A DNA stretch of 64,000 nucleotides. Source: Saccharopolyspora erythraea (GTDB lineage Bacteria > Actinomycetota > Actinomycetes > Mycobacteriales > Pseudonocardiaceae). The first letter of the stretch is position 1. Each line of letters begins with the position of its first letter. The stretch is taken from contig NZ_CP054839.1 of NCBI RefSeq assembly GCF_018141105.1, positions 3,844,001 to 3,908,000 on the forward strand, given 5' to 3'. The notes under the pieces were generated by a model that saw only the letters and a program-made list of their open reading frames with translations, made no database searches and was not told where the DNA came from. Below are positions 1-12,105 of the stretch, piece by piece. The translations under genes and the position numbers were made by a program.

Positions 1-1
1 C

Positions 2-1789
2 TACATGTTGCCCTCGGCGTTCGTCCTGCTCGACGAGCTGCCACTGCTGCCCAACGGCAAGGTGGACCGCAGGGCGCTGCCCGCGCCCGACTTCGTCGCC
101 ACCTCGGGAGCGGCGCCGCGGACCCGCCGCGAGGAAGTCCTGTGCGGACTGTTCGCGGAGGTGCTGCGGGTGCCTCAGGTCGGCACCGACGACGGGTTCT
201 TCGAGCTCGGCGGCGACAGCATCCTGTCGTTGCAACTGGTTGCGAGGGCCCGCCGCGAAGGACTCGTGATCAGTCCGCAGGACGTCTTCGCCCATCGCAC
301 GGTGCGCAGGCTGGCGGTGGCCGCGGGCGACGGCGGCGAGGTCGAGGAAGAAGCGGGTGCCGGAATCGGCGAGTTCCCCTCGACGCCGATCATGCACTGG
401 CTGCGCGAGCACACCGAGCACTTCGCCGGGTTCAACCAGTCGATGGCGCTGCGGGTGCCCGCCGACCTCGGAGCCGACCGGCTCACGACGGCGGTGCAGG
501 CGCTGGTCGACACCCACGATGCCCTCCGGCTGCGGCTCAACCCGGGCTGGCGGCCGGAAGTGCTGCCACGGGGCGAGGTCCGGGCCGCGGATCTCGTGCG
601 GCGGGTGGACGTCGAAGGGCTCGACGACACCGCGCTCGCCGAGGTCGTGGCCGAACACGGCGACGCGGCGCGTGACCGGCTGGCACCGGAGAACGGTGTC
701 GTGGCCCGGTTCGTGTGGTTCGACGCGGGACGGCGCGCCGCCGGCCGTCTGCTGGTCGTGGTCCACCACCTCGCGGTCGACGGGGTTTCCTGGCGGGTGC
801 TGCTGCCGGATCTCGCGATCGCCTGGCACACCGCGGGGGAGGGGCTGGAGCCGGTGCGCACGTCGCTGCGCCGCTGGGCCCAGCGGCTCGCCGAAGAAGC
901 GGTGCGACCGGAGCGCGTGCGCGAACTGGAGCTGTGGAAGGGCGTGCTCGGGGAACCGGGTGCGCGACCGCGACCGGGCTCCGAGGCCGGCGAGCTGGAG
1001 ATCACGATCCCGGCCGAGGACACCAGGGCGCTGCTGACGACGGTGCCCGCGCGGTTCCACGCCGGAGTCGACGACGTGCTGCTGGTCGCCCTGGCCGTCG
1101 CCGTGCTGCACGTGCGCGGCGAGGACGGCGACCGGCGCAGCGACGTCGTGGTCGACGTGGAGTCCCACGGGCGGGAGCCGGTCGTCGACGGCGATCTCTC
1201 CCGCACGGTCGGCTGGTTCACCAACCTGCACCCGGTGCGGCTGGACCCCGGCGCGGTGGACACCGGCGAGCTGCTGGCGGGCACGGCCGCGCTGGGCCAG
1301 GTCGTCAAGCAGCTCAAGGAGCAGCTGCGGGAGATCCCGGACAACGGCATCGGCTACGGCCTGCTGCGCCACCTCAACCCGGGGACGGCCGCGGAGTTGG
1401 CGGCCTACCCGGTGCCCGAGATCGGCTTCAACTACCTCGGCCGGTTCCAGGGCGGGGGCGACCAGCACGACTTCGCCACCACCGACGACGTGCCGGTGCC
1501 GTCGGGCCGGGATCCCAGGATGCCGCTGCCGCACGCGGTGGAGGTCAACGCCGTCACCGAGGACACCGCGGAGGGACCGCGGCTCTCGGCGACCTGGAGC
1601 TGGGCCACCTCGGTGGTCGAGCGCGGGCACGTCGAGCGGCTGTCCCGCACGTGGGCCGAGGCGCTGCGGGCTCTCGTGGTGCACGTCGAAGACCCCGACG
1701 CCGGCGGGCACACCCCGTCGGACCTGTCGCTGGACACGCTGAGCCAGGACGAGATCGACGAGCTGGAAGCCGAGCTCGGGCTGGAGTGA
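2..1789 (+). CDS. Nonribosomal peptide synthetase, 3' end (A-T-E)
   Basis: The gene is cut by the left edge, so only the last 595 codons are visible. The first residues are the end of an adenylation domain with the A10 motif [11 protein letters not shown] carrier domain follows with [10 protein letters not shown], the GGDS form common before epimerisation domains. From about residue 120 to the end lies an epimerisation domain: [23 protein letters not shown] and NYLG are all in order. The protein should therefore pass a D-configured residue to the next synthetase. Its last 20 or so residues are acidic and helical ([16 protein letters not shown]), like a donor docking (COM) helix. The next gene begins with a C domain of the matching acceptor type, 101 bases downstream. 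The substrate cannot be read because the specificity region lies outside the window. Confidence 0.93.
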   Translation, partial: YMLPSAFVLLDELPLLPNGKVDRRALPAPDFVATSGAAPRTRREEVLCGLFAEVLRVPQVGTDDGFFELGGDSILSLQLVARARREGLVISPQDVFAHRTVRRLAVAAGDGGEVEEEAGAGIGEFPSTPIMHWLREHTEHFAGFNQSMALRVPADLGADRLTTAVQALVDTHDALRLRLNPGWRPEVLPRGEVRAADLVRRVDVEGLDDTALAEVVAEHGDAARDRLAPENGVVARFVWFDAGRRAAGRLLVVVHHLAVDGVSWRVLLPDLAIAWHTAGEGLEPVRTSLRRWAQRLAEEAVRPERVRELELWKGVLGEPGARPRPGSEAGELEITIPAEDTRALLTTVPARFHAGVDDVLLVALAVAVLHVRGEDGDRRSDVVVDVESHGREPVVDGDLSRTVGWFTNLHPVRLDPGAVDTGELLAGTAALGQVVKQLKEQLREIPDNGIGYGLLRHLNPGTAAELAAYPVPEIGFNYLGRFQGGGDQHDFATTDDVPVPSGRDPRMPLPHAVEVNAVTEDTAEGPRLSATWSWATSVVERGHVERLSRTWAEALRALVVHVEDPDAGGHTPSDLSLDTLSQDEIDELEAELGLE

Positions 1790-1806
1790 GCCGGCGTTGG
1801 TCCCAC

Positions 1807-1840
1807 ACCGGATCCGGCCGCCCACGCGGCCGGATCCGGT
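1807..1840 (+). terminator. 15-bp perfect hairpin between two NRPS genes
   Basis: Bases 1807-1821 are an exact inverted copy of 1826-1840, with a 4-base loop (ccac). It lies 17 bases after the stop of the A-T-E synthetase and 50 bases before the next synthetase start. No T-run follows, so it may be a partial terminator or processing site that sets the ratio of the two proteins rather than a full stop. Confidence 0.6.
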
Positions 1841-1890
1841 CCGACAAGATTTCGGCCCCGCCAGGGGTCCGCGCGGATTGGAATCCCCAG

Positions 1891-4800
1891 ATGAGCCAGT
1901 CGAGGCTGGAAGACGTGCTCCCGCTGTCGCCGTTGCAGGAGGGGCTGTGGTTCCACAGCCTCTACGACTCCGACGGCGTGGAGGTCTACAACACCCAGCT
2001 CGTCCTCGAACTGGCGGGCGCGGTCGACCCGGAGCGGTTCCGGGCGGCGCTGCGGCTGCTGCTGGAGCGGCACGCGAACCTGCGGGTCGGCTTCCGCCAG
2101 CGCAAGGGCGGGCAGCCGATCCAGTACGTGGTCCGCGACGTCGAACCCGCGTGGGAGGTCGTCGACCTCCCGGCCGGCGGGCTCGACGACTTCCTCGCGG
2201 CCGACCGGGTGCGCCGATTCGACGTGGGCACCCCACCGCTGCTGCGCTGCACCCTCGTGCGGCTGCCGGACCGAACCAGCCGGCTGGTGATCACCAACCA
2301 CCACCTCCTGCTGGACGGCTGGTCCGCGCCGCTGCTGATCGACGAGCTCTTCGCGTTCTACCGCGACGGAGCGGCGGCCGGCCTGCGGCCGGTCACCCCG
2401 TACAAGCGGTACCTGCGGTGGGTGTCCGAACAGGACCCGGCGGTGTCAAAGCGGGTGTGGCGCGAAACGCTGTCCGGCCTCGACGCACCGACGCGCGTCG
2501 CGGAGGCCGGCCGCACCGCGGCTCTGCCCGAACGCGCCTGGCTGACCATGCCCGCTGACGAACTGGACGAGCTGTGCAGGCGGCGCGGCCTGACCGTCAA
2601 CACGCTCGTGCAGGGCGCCTGGGCCGCGGTGCTGGGACAGCTCACCGGCTCCGCCGACGTGGTGTTCGGTGCGACGGTGTCGGGCCGGCCGCCCGAGATC
2701 GAGGGCATCGAGACGATGATCGGCCTGTTCATCAACACGCTCCCGGTGCGGGTGCGACTTGACCCGGCGGCGTCGGTGGCCGAGAACCTCGCGCGCTTGC
2801 AGGCCGAGCAGTCGCGGCTGCTGACGCACCAGCACGTGAGCCTGGCCGAGGTGCAGCGCGCCGCCGGGCTCGGGCCGCTGTTCGACACGCTGCTGGTGTT
2901 CGAGAACTACCCGCTGGATTCGCTCGCCGACGACGAGGACGACCAGGCAGGCCCGCGCATCACCGGCGTCGACGGCGGGGGAGCCACGCACTACCCGCTC
3001 GGCCTGGTCGTGGCCAGGACCGAGGACGGGCTGCAGCTCCGGCTCGACCACCGCCCCGAGGAGTTCGACGCCGCGGAGCTCCTGGCGCGCCTGCGGCGCT
3101 TCCTCGAGGCGTTCGCCGCCGACCCGGACCAGCCACTCGGGCGCGTCGAACTGCTCGAAACCGTGCAGCGGCACCGCATCCTGCACGAGTTCAACGACGA
3201 CGAGCCCGCTCCGGAGGGCCCGAGCGTCGTCGAGCGCTTCGAGGAGCGGGTCCGCCTGGCACCCGAGCACCCGGCCGTCGTGCACGACGGCGGCACCGTC
3301 AGCTACCGCGAGCTGAACGAGCGGGTCAACCGTCTCGCGCACCACCTCATCGCGGCCGGTGTCGGTCCGGGGAGCCTGGTGGGGGTCGCGGTCGCCAGGT
3401 CGGTGGAACTGGTCACCGCCCTGTTCGCGGTGGTCAAGGCGGGTGCCGCGTACGTGCCGGTGGAACCCGACCACCCTGCCGAGCGCATCGAGCACATCCT
3501 GCGCGACGCGGCGCCGGATCTCGTCGTCACGACCAGCGACGTGCGGGTCCGCGCGCGCAACGTCCTCCTGCTGGACCAGCCGCTGCCGGAGCACCCGGCC
3601 ACCAACCCGGGACGCGCGGTCGCCGGCCCGATGTACGTGCTCTACACCTCGGGCTCCACCGGTCGCCCGAAGGGCGTCGTGGTCCCGGCACGCGCGGTGC
3701 TGCACCGCCTGGACGGCATGCAGCGGGCCTACGGGCTCGACGCCTCGGACCGGGTGCTGCAGAAGACCCCGGCCGGTTTCGACGTCTCGGTGTGGGAGTT
3801 CTTCTGGACGCTCACCGAAGGCGCCACGCTGGTGCTCGCCGCCGACGGCGGTCACCGCGACGTCGACCACCTGGCCGCGGTGATCCGCGAGCACGGGGTC
3901 ACCACCGTCCACTTCGTACCCCCGGTGCTGCGGATGTTCCTGGAGACACCGCAGGCCCGGGAGTGCACCTCGCTGCGCCGGGTGTTCACCGGCGGCGAGT
4001 CGTTGCCCGCGGACCTGCAGCGCCAGGTGTGGGAGGTGCTCGACGTGTGGCTGCACCACCTCTACGGCCCGACCGAGGCGACCATCGACGTCACCTACCA
4101 CGACTGCGAGCCGGGCCGGGTCGACGATCCCGCCCCCATCGGCAAGCCGGTGCCCGGCGCCCGGCTCTACGTGCTCGACGGCGCGTTGCGCCCGGTGCCG
4201 GTCGGCACCACCGGCGAGCTGTACCTGGCGGGCACCCAGCTCGCCCACGGCTACCACCGGCGTGCGCCGCTGACCGCGCAGCGGTTCGTGGCCGATCCGT
4301 TCGGCGCGCCGGGCAGCCGGATGTACCGGTCCGGTGACCTCGCCCGGTGGCGCTCGGACGGGGTGCTGGAGTTCGCCGGCCGGGCCGACGACCAGGTCAA
4401 GGTGCGCGGAGCACGCATCGAGCTGGGCGAGATCGAGGCCGTCGCCCGCGAGCACCCCTCGGTCGGCCAGGTCGCGGTGGTCGTGCGCGGCGACCGCCAG
4501 GGGCAGGAGAGGCTGACCGCCTACGTGGTCGGCGAGGCCGGGCCGCTGCGCGAGCACCTGCGGCGCCATCTCCCCGACTACATGGTGCCGACCTCGTTCG
4601 TCGAGCTCGACGCGTTGCCGCTCACCACCAGCGGCAAGCTCGACCGCAGGGCGCTTCCCGCTCCGGAGCAGGAGATTTCGACTTCCGGCTCGGCGCCGCG
4701 TTCACCGCGTGAGGAGATCCTCTGCGGCCTGTTCGCGGAAGTCCTCGGCGTGGCCCGGGTGCGTCCCGCGGACAGCTTCTTCGAGCTGGGCGGCCATTCG

Positions 4801-7800
4801 TTGCTGGCGACCCGGCTGATCAGCCGCATCCGCGCCACCTTCGACGTGGAGCTCGCGGTGCGCGCGGTGTTCGAGTCGCCGACCGTGGCAGGTCTGGCCG
4901 CCCGGCTGGACGGCGCGGGCGAGGCGCGCCCGGCGGTGCGCCCCGTGCCGCGCCAGGAGCACGTCCCGCTGTCGTTCGCCCAGCAGCGGCTGTGGTTCCT
5001 CCAGCAGCTCGAAGGGCCCAGCGCCACCTACAACATCCCGATGACACTGCGGCTTTCCGGCCCCCTCGACACCGACGCCCTCCAGGCGGCGATCGGCGAC
5101 GTCGCCGAGCGGCACGAAAGCCTGCGCACCGTGTTCCCCACCGTCGGCGGCATGCCCTACCAGCGGGTCCTGCCGGGCCTGCCGGTGCTGCACGTCGTTG
5201 CGGCCGATCGCGTCGAGGAGCAGGTGGCCGACGCGGCGCGCACGCCGTTCGACCTCGCCGCGGAACCGCCGCTGCGGGCGAGCCTGTTCGTGCTGGGTCC
5301 GCAGGAGCACGTGCTTCTCGTGCTGCTGCACCACATCGCAGGGGACGGCAGGTCCAGCGGTCTGCTCGCGCGAGACCTGGCCACCGCCTACGCGGCGCGC
5401 TGTGAGGGCCGCGGTCCGCGCTGGTCGCCGCTGCCGGTGCAGTACGCCGACTACGCCCAGTGGCAGCGCGACCTGCTCGGCCGTGAGGACGACCCGGAGA
5501 GCCTGGTGGCGCGCCAGCTCGACTTCTGGCGGTCCAGCCTCGACGGTGTGCCGCTGGAGCTGTCGCTTCCCACCGACCGGCCGCGCCCGGCGGTCGCCAC
5601 CAACCGGGGCGAGGGGGTGGAGTTCGAGGTCGGACCCGAGGTCCACCGCCTGCTGGCCGCGGTGGCCCGGTCGAACCAGGCGAGCGTGTTCATGGTGGTG
5701 CAGAGTGCGATCGCGGCGCTGCTGACCAGGATGGGCGCCGGGACCGACATCCCGCTCGGCACCTCGGTCAGCGGCCGGGGTGACGAGGCGCTGGACGAAC
5801 TGGTCGGGTTCTTCGTGAACACGCTGGTTCTGCGCACCGACACCTCCGGAGACCCGTCCTTCACCGACCTCCTCGGCCGGGTCCGCCAGGCCGACCTGGC
5901 CGCCTACGCCAACCAGGACGTCCCGTTCGAGCGGCTGGTCGAGGTCGTCAACCCGGCCCGGTCGATGTCGCGGCACCCGCTGTTCCAGGTCATGCTCGAC
6001 TTCCACCGCGACGAGCGCACCGAGTTCGGCCTGACCGGTCTGGTCGTCGAGCGCGAGAGCAGCAGCACCGACATGGCCAAGGTCGACCTGACCTTCCACG
6101 TCGAGGAGTCCTACGACGACGGCGGCGCCCCGACCGGTCTGCGGGGCGTGCTGGAATACGCCACCGACCTGTTCGACCAGCGCACCGCCGATTCCATCGC
6201 GGCCCGGCTGGTGCGGGTGCTCGCCGAGGTGGCCGCCGATCCGGCGACGACGATCGGCGAGCTGGACGTGCTGCCCGCCGACGAGCGCGACCGCGTCCTG
6301 CGGCGCTGGAACGACACCGCGCGCGAGGTCGTGCCGGTGGCCCTGCCGGACCTGATCGAGCAGCAGGTCATGCGCACCCCGCACGCCCCGGCGGTCGCGT
6401 TCGGGGACACCGAGATCGACTACGCCGAGCTCAACCGCCGCGCCAACCGGCTCGCCCGGCTGCTGCTCGAACGCGGCGCGGGACCCGAGCGGTTCGTGGC
6501 CATCGCGCTACCCAGGTCGGTGGACCTGGTCGTCGCGCTGCTCGCGGTGCTCAAGACCGGCGGCGCCTACCTGCCGCTGGACCCAACGCACCCGGCGGAG
6601 CGGATCGAGTTCATGCTCGACGACGTCCGCCCGGTGCTCGTGCTGACCGACCGCGGCTTCGCGGATCGGATTCCGGTTGCCACTCCGCGGCTGCTCGTCG
6701 ACGAAATCGACACGTCCACCGTGGACGACGGCGATCCGCGGCGGTCGCCCGGCATGCGCAACGCCGCGTTCGTGATCTTCACCTCGGGCTCGACAGGCAG
6801 GCCCAAGGGCGTGGTCGTCCAGCACGACTCGCTCAACGGCTACCTGTCGTGGGTGCGCTCGGCGTACCCGGCCGTCGCCGGACGCGCGCTGGTGCATTCG
6901 CCGGTGTCGTTCGACCTGACCGTCACCGGCCTGTTCGCCCCGCTGACCACCGGTGGCTGCGCGCAGCTCGTCGAGCTCGACGAGTCGGCCGAACTGGGCG
7001 GCCACCGGCCCACCTTCGTCAAGGCCACCCCGAGCCACCTGCCGGTGCTGCTGACGCTGCCGCCGGAGTGCTCGCCGACCCGCCAGCTCGTCCTCGGCGG
7101 CGAGTCGCTGATGGGGGAGGTGCTGGAGCAGTGGCGTGCCCGGCACCCGGAGGCGACGGTGATCAACGAGTACGGGCCGACCGAGACCACGGTCGGCTGC
7201 ACCGAGTTCCGGATCGAGCCCGGCGAACCGGTGCCCTCCGGCGTGGTGACGATCGGGCGGCCGATCTGGAACACCCGGATGTACGTGCTGGACGCGGCCC
7301 TGCGGCCGGCCCCGGTCGGCGTCGAGGGCGAGCTCTACATCGCGGGCGACCTGGTGACCCGCGGCTACCTGAACCGCCCCGGCCTGACCTCGTCGAAGTT
7401 CGTGGCCGACCCGTTCGGCCCGCCCGGTTCCCGGTTCTACCGCTCCGGGGACATCGCGCGGTGGAATGCCGACGGCATGCTGGAGTTCGTCGCGCGGGTC
7501 GACGACCAGGTGAAGATCCGCGGATTCCGGATCGAGCTCGGTGAGATCGACACCGTCCTCAACCAGCACCCGGACGTCCGGCACGCCGCCGCGATCGTGC
7601 GCGAGGACACCCCCGGCGACAAGCGGCTGGTGGCCTACGTCGTGCCGGAGGGCGAGCTCGACGCGGCCGGGCTTCGCGACCACGTGGCCGACCGGCTGCC
7701 GGAGTACATGGTGCCGGTCGCGTTCGTGACGATGGACACGCTGCCGCTGACCGGCAACCGCAAGCTGGACCGCAATGCCCTGCCCGCCCCGGAGTTCGCC

Positions 7801-10800
7801 GGCGAGGAGGACGGCCGGGCCCCCCGCGACGAGCGCGAGGAAGTCCTCTGCGGACTGTTCGCCGAAGTCCTGGGCGTCGACTCCGTCGGGATCGACGACG
7901 GTTTCTTCGAGCTCGGCGGGCACTCGCTGCTGGCCACGCGGCTGATCAGCCGCATCCGCGCGGAGCTGGGTGCGGACGTGGGGATCCGGGCGCTGTTCGA
8001 GTCGCCCACGGTCGCCGGCATCTCCGAACGGCTCGGCACGTCAGGACCGGTGCGCCCACCGCTGGAGCCGAAGGCCAGGCCGGAGCTGGTCCCGCTGTCG
8101 TTCGCGCAGCGCAGGCTGTGGTTCCTGCACCAGATGGAGGGGCCGAGCCCCACCTACAACATCCCGCTGGTGCTGCGGCTCTCCGGGGAGCTGGACCGGG
8201 ATGCGCTGCGGGCGGCGGTCGCCGACGTGGTGGCCAGGCACGAGAGCCTGCGCACGGTTTTCCCCGACGTCGGCGGCACGCCGCACCAGCACGTCCTCGA
8301 CCGCGTCGAACCGGTGGTCGTCGACGGGACCGGGACGTTGGAAGAGGCGGCGCGCTACTCGTTCGACCTGGCGCGCGAGGTACCGCTGCGGGTCGTCATG
8401 TTCGAGGGAGGTCCCGGCGAGCACGTGGTGCTGGTGCTGCTGCACCACATCACCGCCGACGGCACGTCGCAGGGGCCGCTGGTCCGCGACCTCGCGTCGG
8501 CCTACGGGGCGCGCGTCCGCGGCAATGCGCCACAGTGGACTCAGCTTCCCGTGCAGTACGCCGACTTCGCGCTGTGGCAGCGCGAAGTGCTCGGCGACGA
8601 GGACGATCCGCGTTCCGGCGTGGCAAGGCAACTGTCGTTCTGGCGCAGGACCCTGGCGGGAGCACCGGACCGGATCGAGCTGCCCACCGACCGGCCTCGG
8701 CCGGCGGTGGCCTCGCACCGGGGCGACTCCCTGGAGTTCGTCATCGACGCCGCCACCCACGCCGCGCTGTCGCGGCTCGCGGCCGAGCACGACGCCACGG
8801 CGTTCATGGTCCTGCACGCCTGCCTGGCGGCCGTGCTGACCAAGCTCGGCGCGGGCGAGGACATCCCGGTCGGCACCGTCGTGGCCGGTCGCGCAGACCC
8901 GGCGCTGGACGAGCTTGTCGGGTTCTTCGTGAACACGCTGGTGCTGCGGACCGACACCTCGGGCGATCCCACCTTCGCCGACCTGCTGGCGCGGGTCCGG
9001 GAAGCGGACCTGGCGGCCTATGCGCACCAGGACGTCCCGTTCGAGCGGCTGGTGGAGATCGTCAACCCGGCGCGCTCGCTGTCGCACCACCCGCTGTTCC
9101 AGGTCGCGTTCGCCTTCCAGGGCGAGGACGACGGCGACGAGCCGCGGTGGCCCGGGTTGCACGTCGAGGTGGAAGGCGCCGGAGCGGGCGCGGCGAAGGT
9201 AGACCTGGCCCTGAGCGTGCGCGAGAACCGGGACGGGGTGGGGCGCCCGGCGGGAGTGGACGGCGTCGTCTCCTACAGCACCGACCTTTTCGACGAGGAC
9301 ACCGCCCGGTCGGTGGCCGAGCGCTTCGTCCGGCTCCTGGAGCAGGTGGTGACCGACCCGCGGCTCCGGCTGTCGCAGGTGGACGTGCTGACCAGCCGGG
9401 AGTGCGAGGCACTGGCGGTGCGTCCGGCGGATCCGTCGGCGCAACCGAGCTGGCCGGAGCTCTTCGAGCGACAGGTGCGCCGCGTGCCGGGCAACCTCGC
9501 GGTGGACTCCCTCGACGGACGCTGGACCTACGCCGAGCTCAACGAGCGGGCGAACCGGTTGGCACACCACCTGATCGGCCTCGGGATCGGGCCCGGCGAC
9601 GTGGTGGCGCTGGCGCTGCCGAAGTCGGGCGAACTGGTCGTGGCGATCACCGCCGTGCTCAAGACCGGTGCCGCCTACCTGCCCGTGGACGTCGAGTACC
9701 CGGCCGAGCGGATCCGCCACCTGCTCCAGGACGTCGCGCTGGTGGTCTCCACCGCGGGTGTCGAACTGCCGCGTCCGGCCCTGCTGATCGATTCCGGCTT
9801 CGCCGCGCACCCGGCGACCGACCCGACCGACGCGGAGCGCAACGCACCGCTGCGAGCGGAGTCCGCCGCCTACGTCATCACCACGTCGGGTTCGACCGGA
9901 CTGCCCAAGGGCGTTGTGGTTTCCCACGCCGGGTTCGCGACGCTGTCGGGCAACCACGTGCGTTCCTACGGGGTGCGCGAGGACAGCCGCGTGTACCAGT
10001 ACGTGTCGCCGAGCTTCGACGTGTCGGTGGCGGAGCTGTGCATGGCGCTGCTGACGGGTGCGTGCCTGGTGGTACCGAGGCGGACCGCGACCGGGGCAGA
10101 GCTGGCCGCCGAACTGGACCGCGAGCGAGTCACGCACCTGCACATCCCGCCGTCGGTGCTGGCGACCGTGCCCAGGGTGGAGCTGCCGCACCTGCGGTGC
10201 CTCATCACCGGCGCCGAGCCGTGCCCGGCCGAGCTGGTCGAGTTCTTCGGCCGGGGCCGGACCATGATCAACGCCTACGGTCCGACCGAGGCCACCGTGG
10301 AGGTGACCTGGGCCCGGAGCGAACCCGGCGTGCACCCGGTGCCGATCGGCCGCCCGCTGGACGGTGCCGCCGCCTACGTCCTGGACTCCCGTCTGCGACC
10401 GGTGCCGACCGGGGTGGCCGGCGAGCTCTACGCCGCCGGTCCCGGCCTCGCGCAGGGATACCGCGGCCGGTTCGGGCTCACCTCCGAGCGCTTCGTCGCG
10501 AACCCGTTCGGCCCGCCGGGCTCCCGGATGTACCGGACCGGCGACCTCGCCAGATGGGGTGCCGACGGGCGGTTGGAGTACCTGGGACGTGCCGACGACC
10601 AGGTGAAGGTGCGCGGTTTCCGGATCGAGCCGGGCGAGGTCGAGGCGGTCCTGGCCGCACATCCCGACGTCGGGCAGGCACGCGTGGTGGTCCGCGAGGA
10701 CCGGCCTGGTGACAGGCGGCTCGTGGGCTACATCGTCGGGCACGCGACCGCGCCGGAGCTGCTGCGGCACGCGCGCGAGGCGCTGCCGGACTACATGGTG

Positions 10801-11904
10801 CCTTCGGCGGTCGTGGCGCTCGACGAGATGCCGTTGACGGCCAACGGGAAGCTCGACCGGGACCGGCTCCCGCGCCCGCTCGCCGCGCCGGTGGGGGCGT
10901 ACCGCAGGCCGCGTTCGCCGCGGGAGGAAGTGCTCTGCGACCTCTTCGGCGAGGTGCTGGGCGTGGGCACCGTCGGCATCGACGACGGGTTCTTCGAGAT
11001 GGGCGGACACTCGCTGCTGGCCACCCAGCTCGTAAGCCGGGTCCGCGAGGTGCTCGGCGCGGAGCTCGGCGTGCAGTCGGTCTTCCGCGCGCCCACCGTC
11101 GCCGAGCTCGCCGAACTGCTCGACGATGACGGCGACGGCTTCGACGTCCTGCTCGGGTTGCGCGGAGGGGAAGGTCCGGCGCTGTTCTGCGTGCACCCGG
11201 CCACCGGGCTGTCGTGGTGCTACTCGGGTCTGCTGCGCCACACCGACCTGCCGCTGCACGGCCTGCAGCTGCGCGGGATCGACGGCCGGGACGCCCTGCC
11301 GCGCAGCCTCGGTGAGCTTGCCTCGGACTACGCCGACCAGATCCAGAAGGCCCGGCCGCGGGGCCCGTACCACCTGCTCGGCTACTCCCTCGGCGGCAAC
11401 ATCGCGCACGCGGTGGCCGCGGAGCTGCAGTCGCGCGGCGAGCAGGTGGGGGTGCTGGCGATGCTGGACTCGTCCACCTCGGACCTCGGCCTGGCCGAGC
11501 ACGAGGTGCTGGCCCGGCTGTTCGACGACGTCGTCGGCGAGACCGAGCGCGGCAGCGCCGAGCACCAGCGCGGCCGCATCGCGCAGGCGCTCGGCGAGGG
11601 CGTGCTGAGCGTGCTGCCCGCGCGGCATCTGCCGTCCGCGGTGGACGCCATAGTCAACAGCGTCCGGCTGGCAGCCGGGCACCGGCCCGACGTCGTCGAC
11701 GGCGACGTGCTGCTGATGACGTCGCGGTCCAACGACGGCCTCGGCCCGCAGTGGGAGCCGTACGTGCGCGGCCGGGTGTGCGTGGAGCGCGTCGATTGCA
11801 CGCACGACGAGATGCTCGACAGCGGTCCGCTCGGCGAGATCGCGGCTCTGGTGCGGCAGCGGATGGCCGACCGGCAGCCGGCGGAGGCCGCGATGCCGTC
11901 CTGA
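1891..11904 (+). CDS. Three-module nonribosomal peptide synthetase (C-A-T, C-A-T, C-A-T-TE)
   Basis: A 3337-residue synthetase. Domains by approximate residue: C1 10-440 (HHLLLDG at 136), A1 446-920, T1 at 964 (GGHSLL), C2 1024-1467 (HHIAGDG), A2 1484-1967, T2 at 2009, C3 2064-2504 (HHITADG), A3 2521-3000, T3 at 3039, TE 3087-3334 (GYSLGG). Specificity residues read by eye: A1 DVWHFGLID (EntF-type serine code with S301 changed to G), A2 DLTKVGEVG (asparagine-like), A3 DVAHIGAVE (nearest to arginine codes such as DVWTIGAVE, uncertain). The predicted order is Ser-Asn-Arg-like, then release by hydrolysis or cyclisation. A2 has NRKLDR where NGKLDR is usual, but the lysine is kept. The start is the ATG before [19 protein letters not shown], the usual opening of a C domain that docks to an upstream epimerase. 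No strong ribosome site is visible. Confidence 0.95.
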   Translation: MSQSRLEDVLPLSPLQEGLWFHSLYDSDGVEVYNTQLVLELAGAVDPERFRAALRLLLERHANLRVGFRQRKGGQPIQYVVRDVEPAWEVVDLPAGGLDDFLAADRVRRFDVGTPPLLRCTLVRLPDRTSRLVITNHHLLLDGWSAPLLIDELFAFYRDGAAAGLRPVTPYKRYLRWVSEQDPAVSKRVWRETLSGLDAPTRVAEAGRTAALPERAWLTMPADELDELCRRRGLTVNTLVQGAWAAVLGQLTGSADVVFGATVSGRPPEIEGIETMIGLFINTLPVRVRLDPAASVAENLARLQAEQSRLLTHQHVSLAEVQRAAGLGPLFDTLLVFENYPLDSLADDEDDQAGPRITGVDGGGATHYPLGLVVARTEDGLQLRLDHRPEEFDAAELLARLRRFLEAFAADPDQPLGRVELLETVQRHRILHEFNDDEPAPEGPSVVERFEERVRLAPEHPAVVHDGGTVSYRELNERVNRLAHHLIAAGVGPGSLVGVAVARSVELVTALFAVVKAGAAYVPVEPDHPAERIEHILRDAAPDLVVTTSDVRVRARNVLLLDQPLPEHPATNPGRAVAGPMYVLYTSGSTGRPKGVVVPARAVLHRLDGMQRAYGLDASDRVLQKTPAGFDVSVWEFFWTLTEGATLVLAADGGHRDVDHLAAVIREHGVTTVHFVPPVLRMFLETPQARECTSLRRVFTGGESLPADLQRQVWEVLDVWLHHLYGPTEATIDVTYHDCEPGRVDDPAPIGKPVPGARLYVLDGALRPVPVGTTGELYLAGTQLAHGYHRRAPLTAQRFVADPFGAPGSRMYRSGDLARWRSDGVLEFAGRADDQVKVRGARIELGEIEAVAREHPSVGQVAVVVRGDRQGQERLTAYVVGEAGPLREHLRRHLPDYMVPTSFVELDALPLTTSGKLDRRALPAPEQEISTSGSAPRSPREEILCGLFAEVLGVARVRPADSFFELGGHSLLATRLISRIRATFDVELAVRAVFESPTVAGLAARLDGAGEARPAVRPVPRQEHVPLSFAQQRLWFLQQLEGPSATYNIPMTLRLSGPLDTDALQAAIGDVAERHESLRTVFPTVGGMPYQRVLPGLPVLHVVAADRVEEQVADAARTPFDLAAEPPLRASLFVLGPQEHVLLVLLHHIAGDGRSSGLLARDLATAYAARCEGRGPRWSPLPVQYADYAQWQRDLLGREDDPESLVARQLDFWRSSLDGVPLELSLPTDRPRPAVATNRGEGVEFEVGPEVHRLLAAVARSNQASVFMVVQSAIAALLTRMGAGTDIPLGTSVSGRGDEALDELVGFFVNTLVLRTDTSGDPSFTDLLGRVRQADLAAYANQDVPFERLVEVVNPARSMSRHPLFQVMLDFHRDERTEFGLTGLVVERESSSTDMAKVDLTFHVEESYDDGGAPTGLRGVLEYATDLFDQRTADSIAARLVRVLAEVAADPATTIGELDVLPADERDRVLRRWNDTAREVVPVALPDLIEQQVMRTPHAPAVAFGDTEIDYAELNRRANRLARLLLERGAGPERFVAIALPRSVDLVVALLAVLKTGGAYLPLDPTHPAERIEFMLDDVRPVLVLTDRGFADRIPVATPRLLVDEIDTSTVDDGDPRRSPGMRNAAFVIFTSGSTGRPKGVVVQHDSLNGYLSWVRSAYPAVAGRALVHSPVSFDLTVTGLFAPLTTGGCAQLVELDESAELGGHRPTFVKATPSHLPVLLTLPPECSPTRQLVLGGESLMGEVLEQWRARHPEATVINEYGPTETTVGCTEFRIEPGEPVPSGVVTIGRPIWNTRMYVLDAALRPAPVGVEGELYIAGDLVTRGYLNRPGLTSSKFVADPFGPPGSRFYRSGDIARWNADGMLEFVARVDDQVKIRGFRIELGEIDTVLNQHPDVRHAAAIVREDTPGDKRLVAYVVPEGELDAAGLRDHVADRLPEYMVPVAFVTMDTLPLTGNRKLDRNALPAPEFAGEEDGRAPRDEREEVLCGLFAEVLGVDSVGIDDGFFELGGHSLLATRLISRIRAELGADVGIRALFESPTVAGISERLGTSGPVRPPLEPKARPELVPLSFAQRRLWFLHQMEGPSPTYNIPLVLRLSGELDRDALRAAVADVVARHESLRTVFPDVGGTPHQHVLDRVEPVVVDGTGTLEEAARYSFDLAREVPLRVVMFEGGPGEHVVLVLLHHITADGTSQGPLVRDLASAYGARVRGNAPQWTQLPVQYADFALWQREVLGDEDDPRSGVARQLSFWRRTLAGAPDRIELPTDRPRPAVASHRGDSLEFVIDAATHAALSRLAAEHDATAFMVLHACLAAVLTKLGAGEDIPVGTVVAGRADPALDELVGFFVNTLVLRTDTSGDPTFADLLARVREADLAAYAHQDVPFERLVEIVNPARSLSHHPLFQVAFAFQGEDDGDEPRWPGLHVEVEGAGAGAAKVDLALSVRENRDGVGRPAGVDGVVSYSTDLFDEDTARSVAERFVRLLEQVVTDPRLRLSQVDVLTSRECEALAVRPADPSAQPSWPELFERQVRRVPGNLAVDSLDGRWTYAELNERANRLAHHLIGLGIGPGDVVALALPKSGELVVAITAVLKTGAAYLPVDVEYPAERIRHLLQDVALVVSTAGVELPRPALLIDSGFAAHPATDPTDAERNAPLRAESAAYVITTSGSTGLPKGVVVSHAGFATLSGNHVRSYGVREDSRVYQYVSPSFDVSVAELCMALLTGACLVVPRRTATGAELAAELDRERVTHLHIPPSVLATVPRVELPHLRCLITGAEPCPAELVEFFGRGRTMINAYGPTEATVEVTWARSEPGVHPVPIGRPLDGAAAYVLDSRLRPVPTGVAGELYAAGPGLAQGYRGRFGLTSERFVANPFGPPGSRMYRTGDLARWGADGRLEYLGRADDQVKVRGFRIEPGEVEAVLAAHPDVGQARVVVREDRPGDRRLVGYIVGHATAPELLRHAREALPDYMVPSAVVALDEMPLTANGKLDRDRLPRPLAAPVGAYRRPRSPREEVLCDLFGEVLGVGTVGIDDGFFEMGGHSLLATQLVSRVREVLGAELGVQSVFRAPTVAELAELLDDDGDGFDVLLGLRGGEGPALFCVHPATGLSWCYSGLLRHTDLPLHGLQLRGIDGRDALPRSLGELASDYADQIQKARPRGPYHLLGYSLGGNIAHAVAAELQSRGEQVGVLAMLDSSTSDLGLAEHEVLARLFDDVVGETERGSAEHQRGRIAQALGEGVLSVLPARHLPSAVDAIVNSVRLAAGHRPDVVDGDVLLMTSRSNDGLGPQWEPYVRGRVCVERVDCTHDEMLDSGPLGEIAALVRQRMADRQPAEAAMPS

Positions 11905-11968
11905 CAACCGACTTTCCTCGGTTGGCGGCGGACGATCACCACCGCCGCGGAGAACACCGATTCGGTCC

Positions 11969-12006
11969 GTGGGTCCTGTTCGCGTGGATGCGGGGACAGG
12001 ACCCAC
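11969..12006 (+). terminator. Hairpin terminator after the three-module NRPS
   Basis: An 11-bp perfect inverted repeat (11969-11979 with 11996-12006, 16-base loop) lies 64 bases past the synthetase stop and before the promoter of the next gene. It separates the NRPS transcript from the thioesterase unit. Confidence 0.6.
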
Positions 12007-12065
12007 CGTCCTGCCCTCAATGCGAATCGCCCGCCGGCCGCCCCGGCGAGCCATGGAAGTGCCCG

Positions 12066-12098
12066 CGATATTGCCCCGATAAACGCCGTTCCTATGGT
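12066..12098 (+). promoter_or_regulatory. Promoter of the type II thioesterase unit, leaderless, with 17-bp shared motif
   Basis: TTGCCC at 12071-12076 and TATGGT at 12093-12098 are spaced 16 bases. Transcription would begin near 12105, at the ATG at 12106, giving a leaderless message; no ribosome site precedes that ATG. The -35 lies in CGATATTGCCCCGATAA (12066-12082). The same 17 bases, with one change, occur at the exporter promoter at 25576, in the same position relative to its -10. Confidence 0.55.
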
Positions 12099-12105
12099 CG
12101 GTCGC

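Noticed and set aside
12094-12105. ATG at 12094 as start of the first type II thioesterase
   Set aside because: It overlaps the likely -10 hexamer, so it should not be in the transcript. The ATG at 12106 fits the predicted transcription start.
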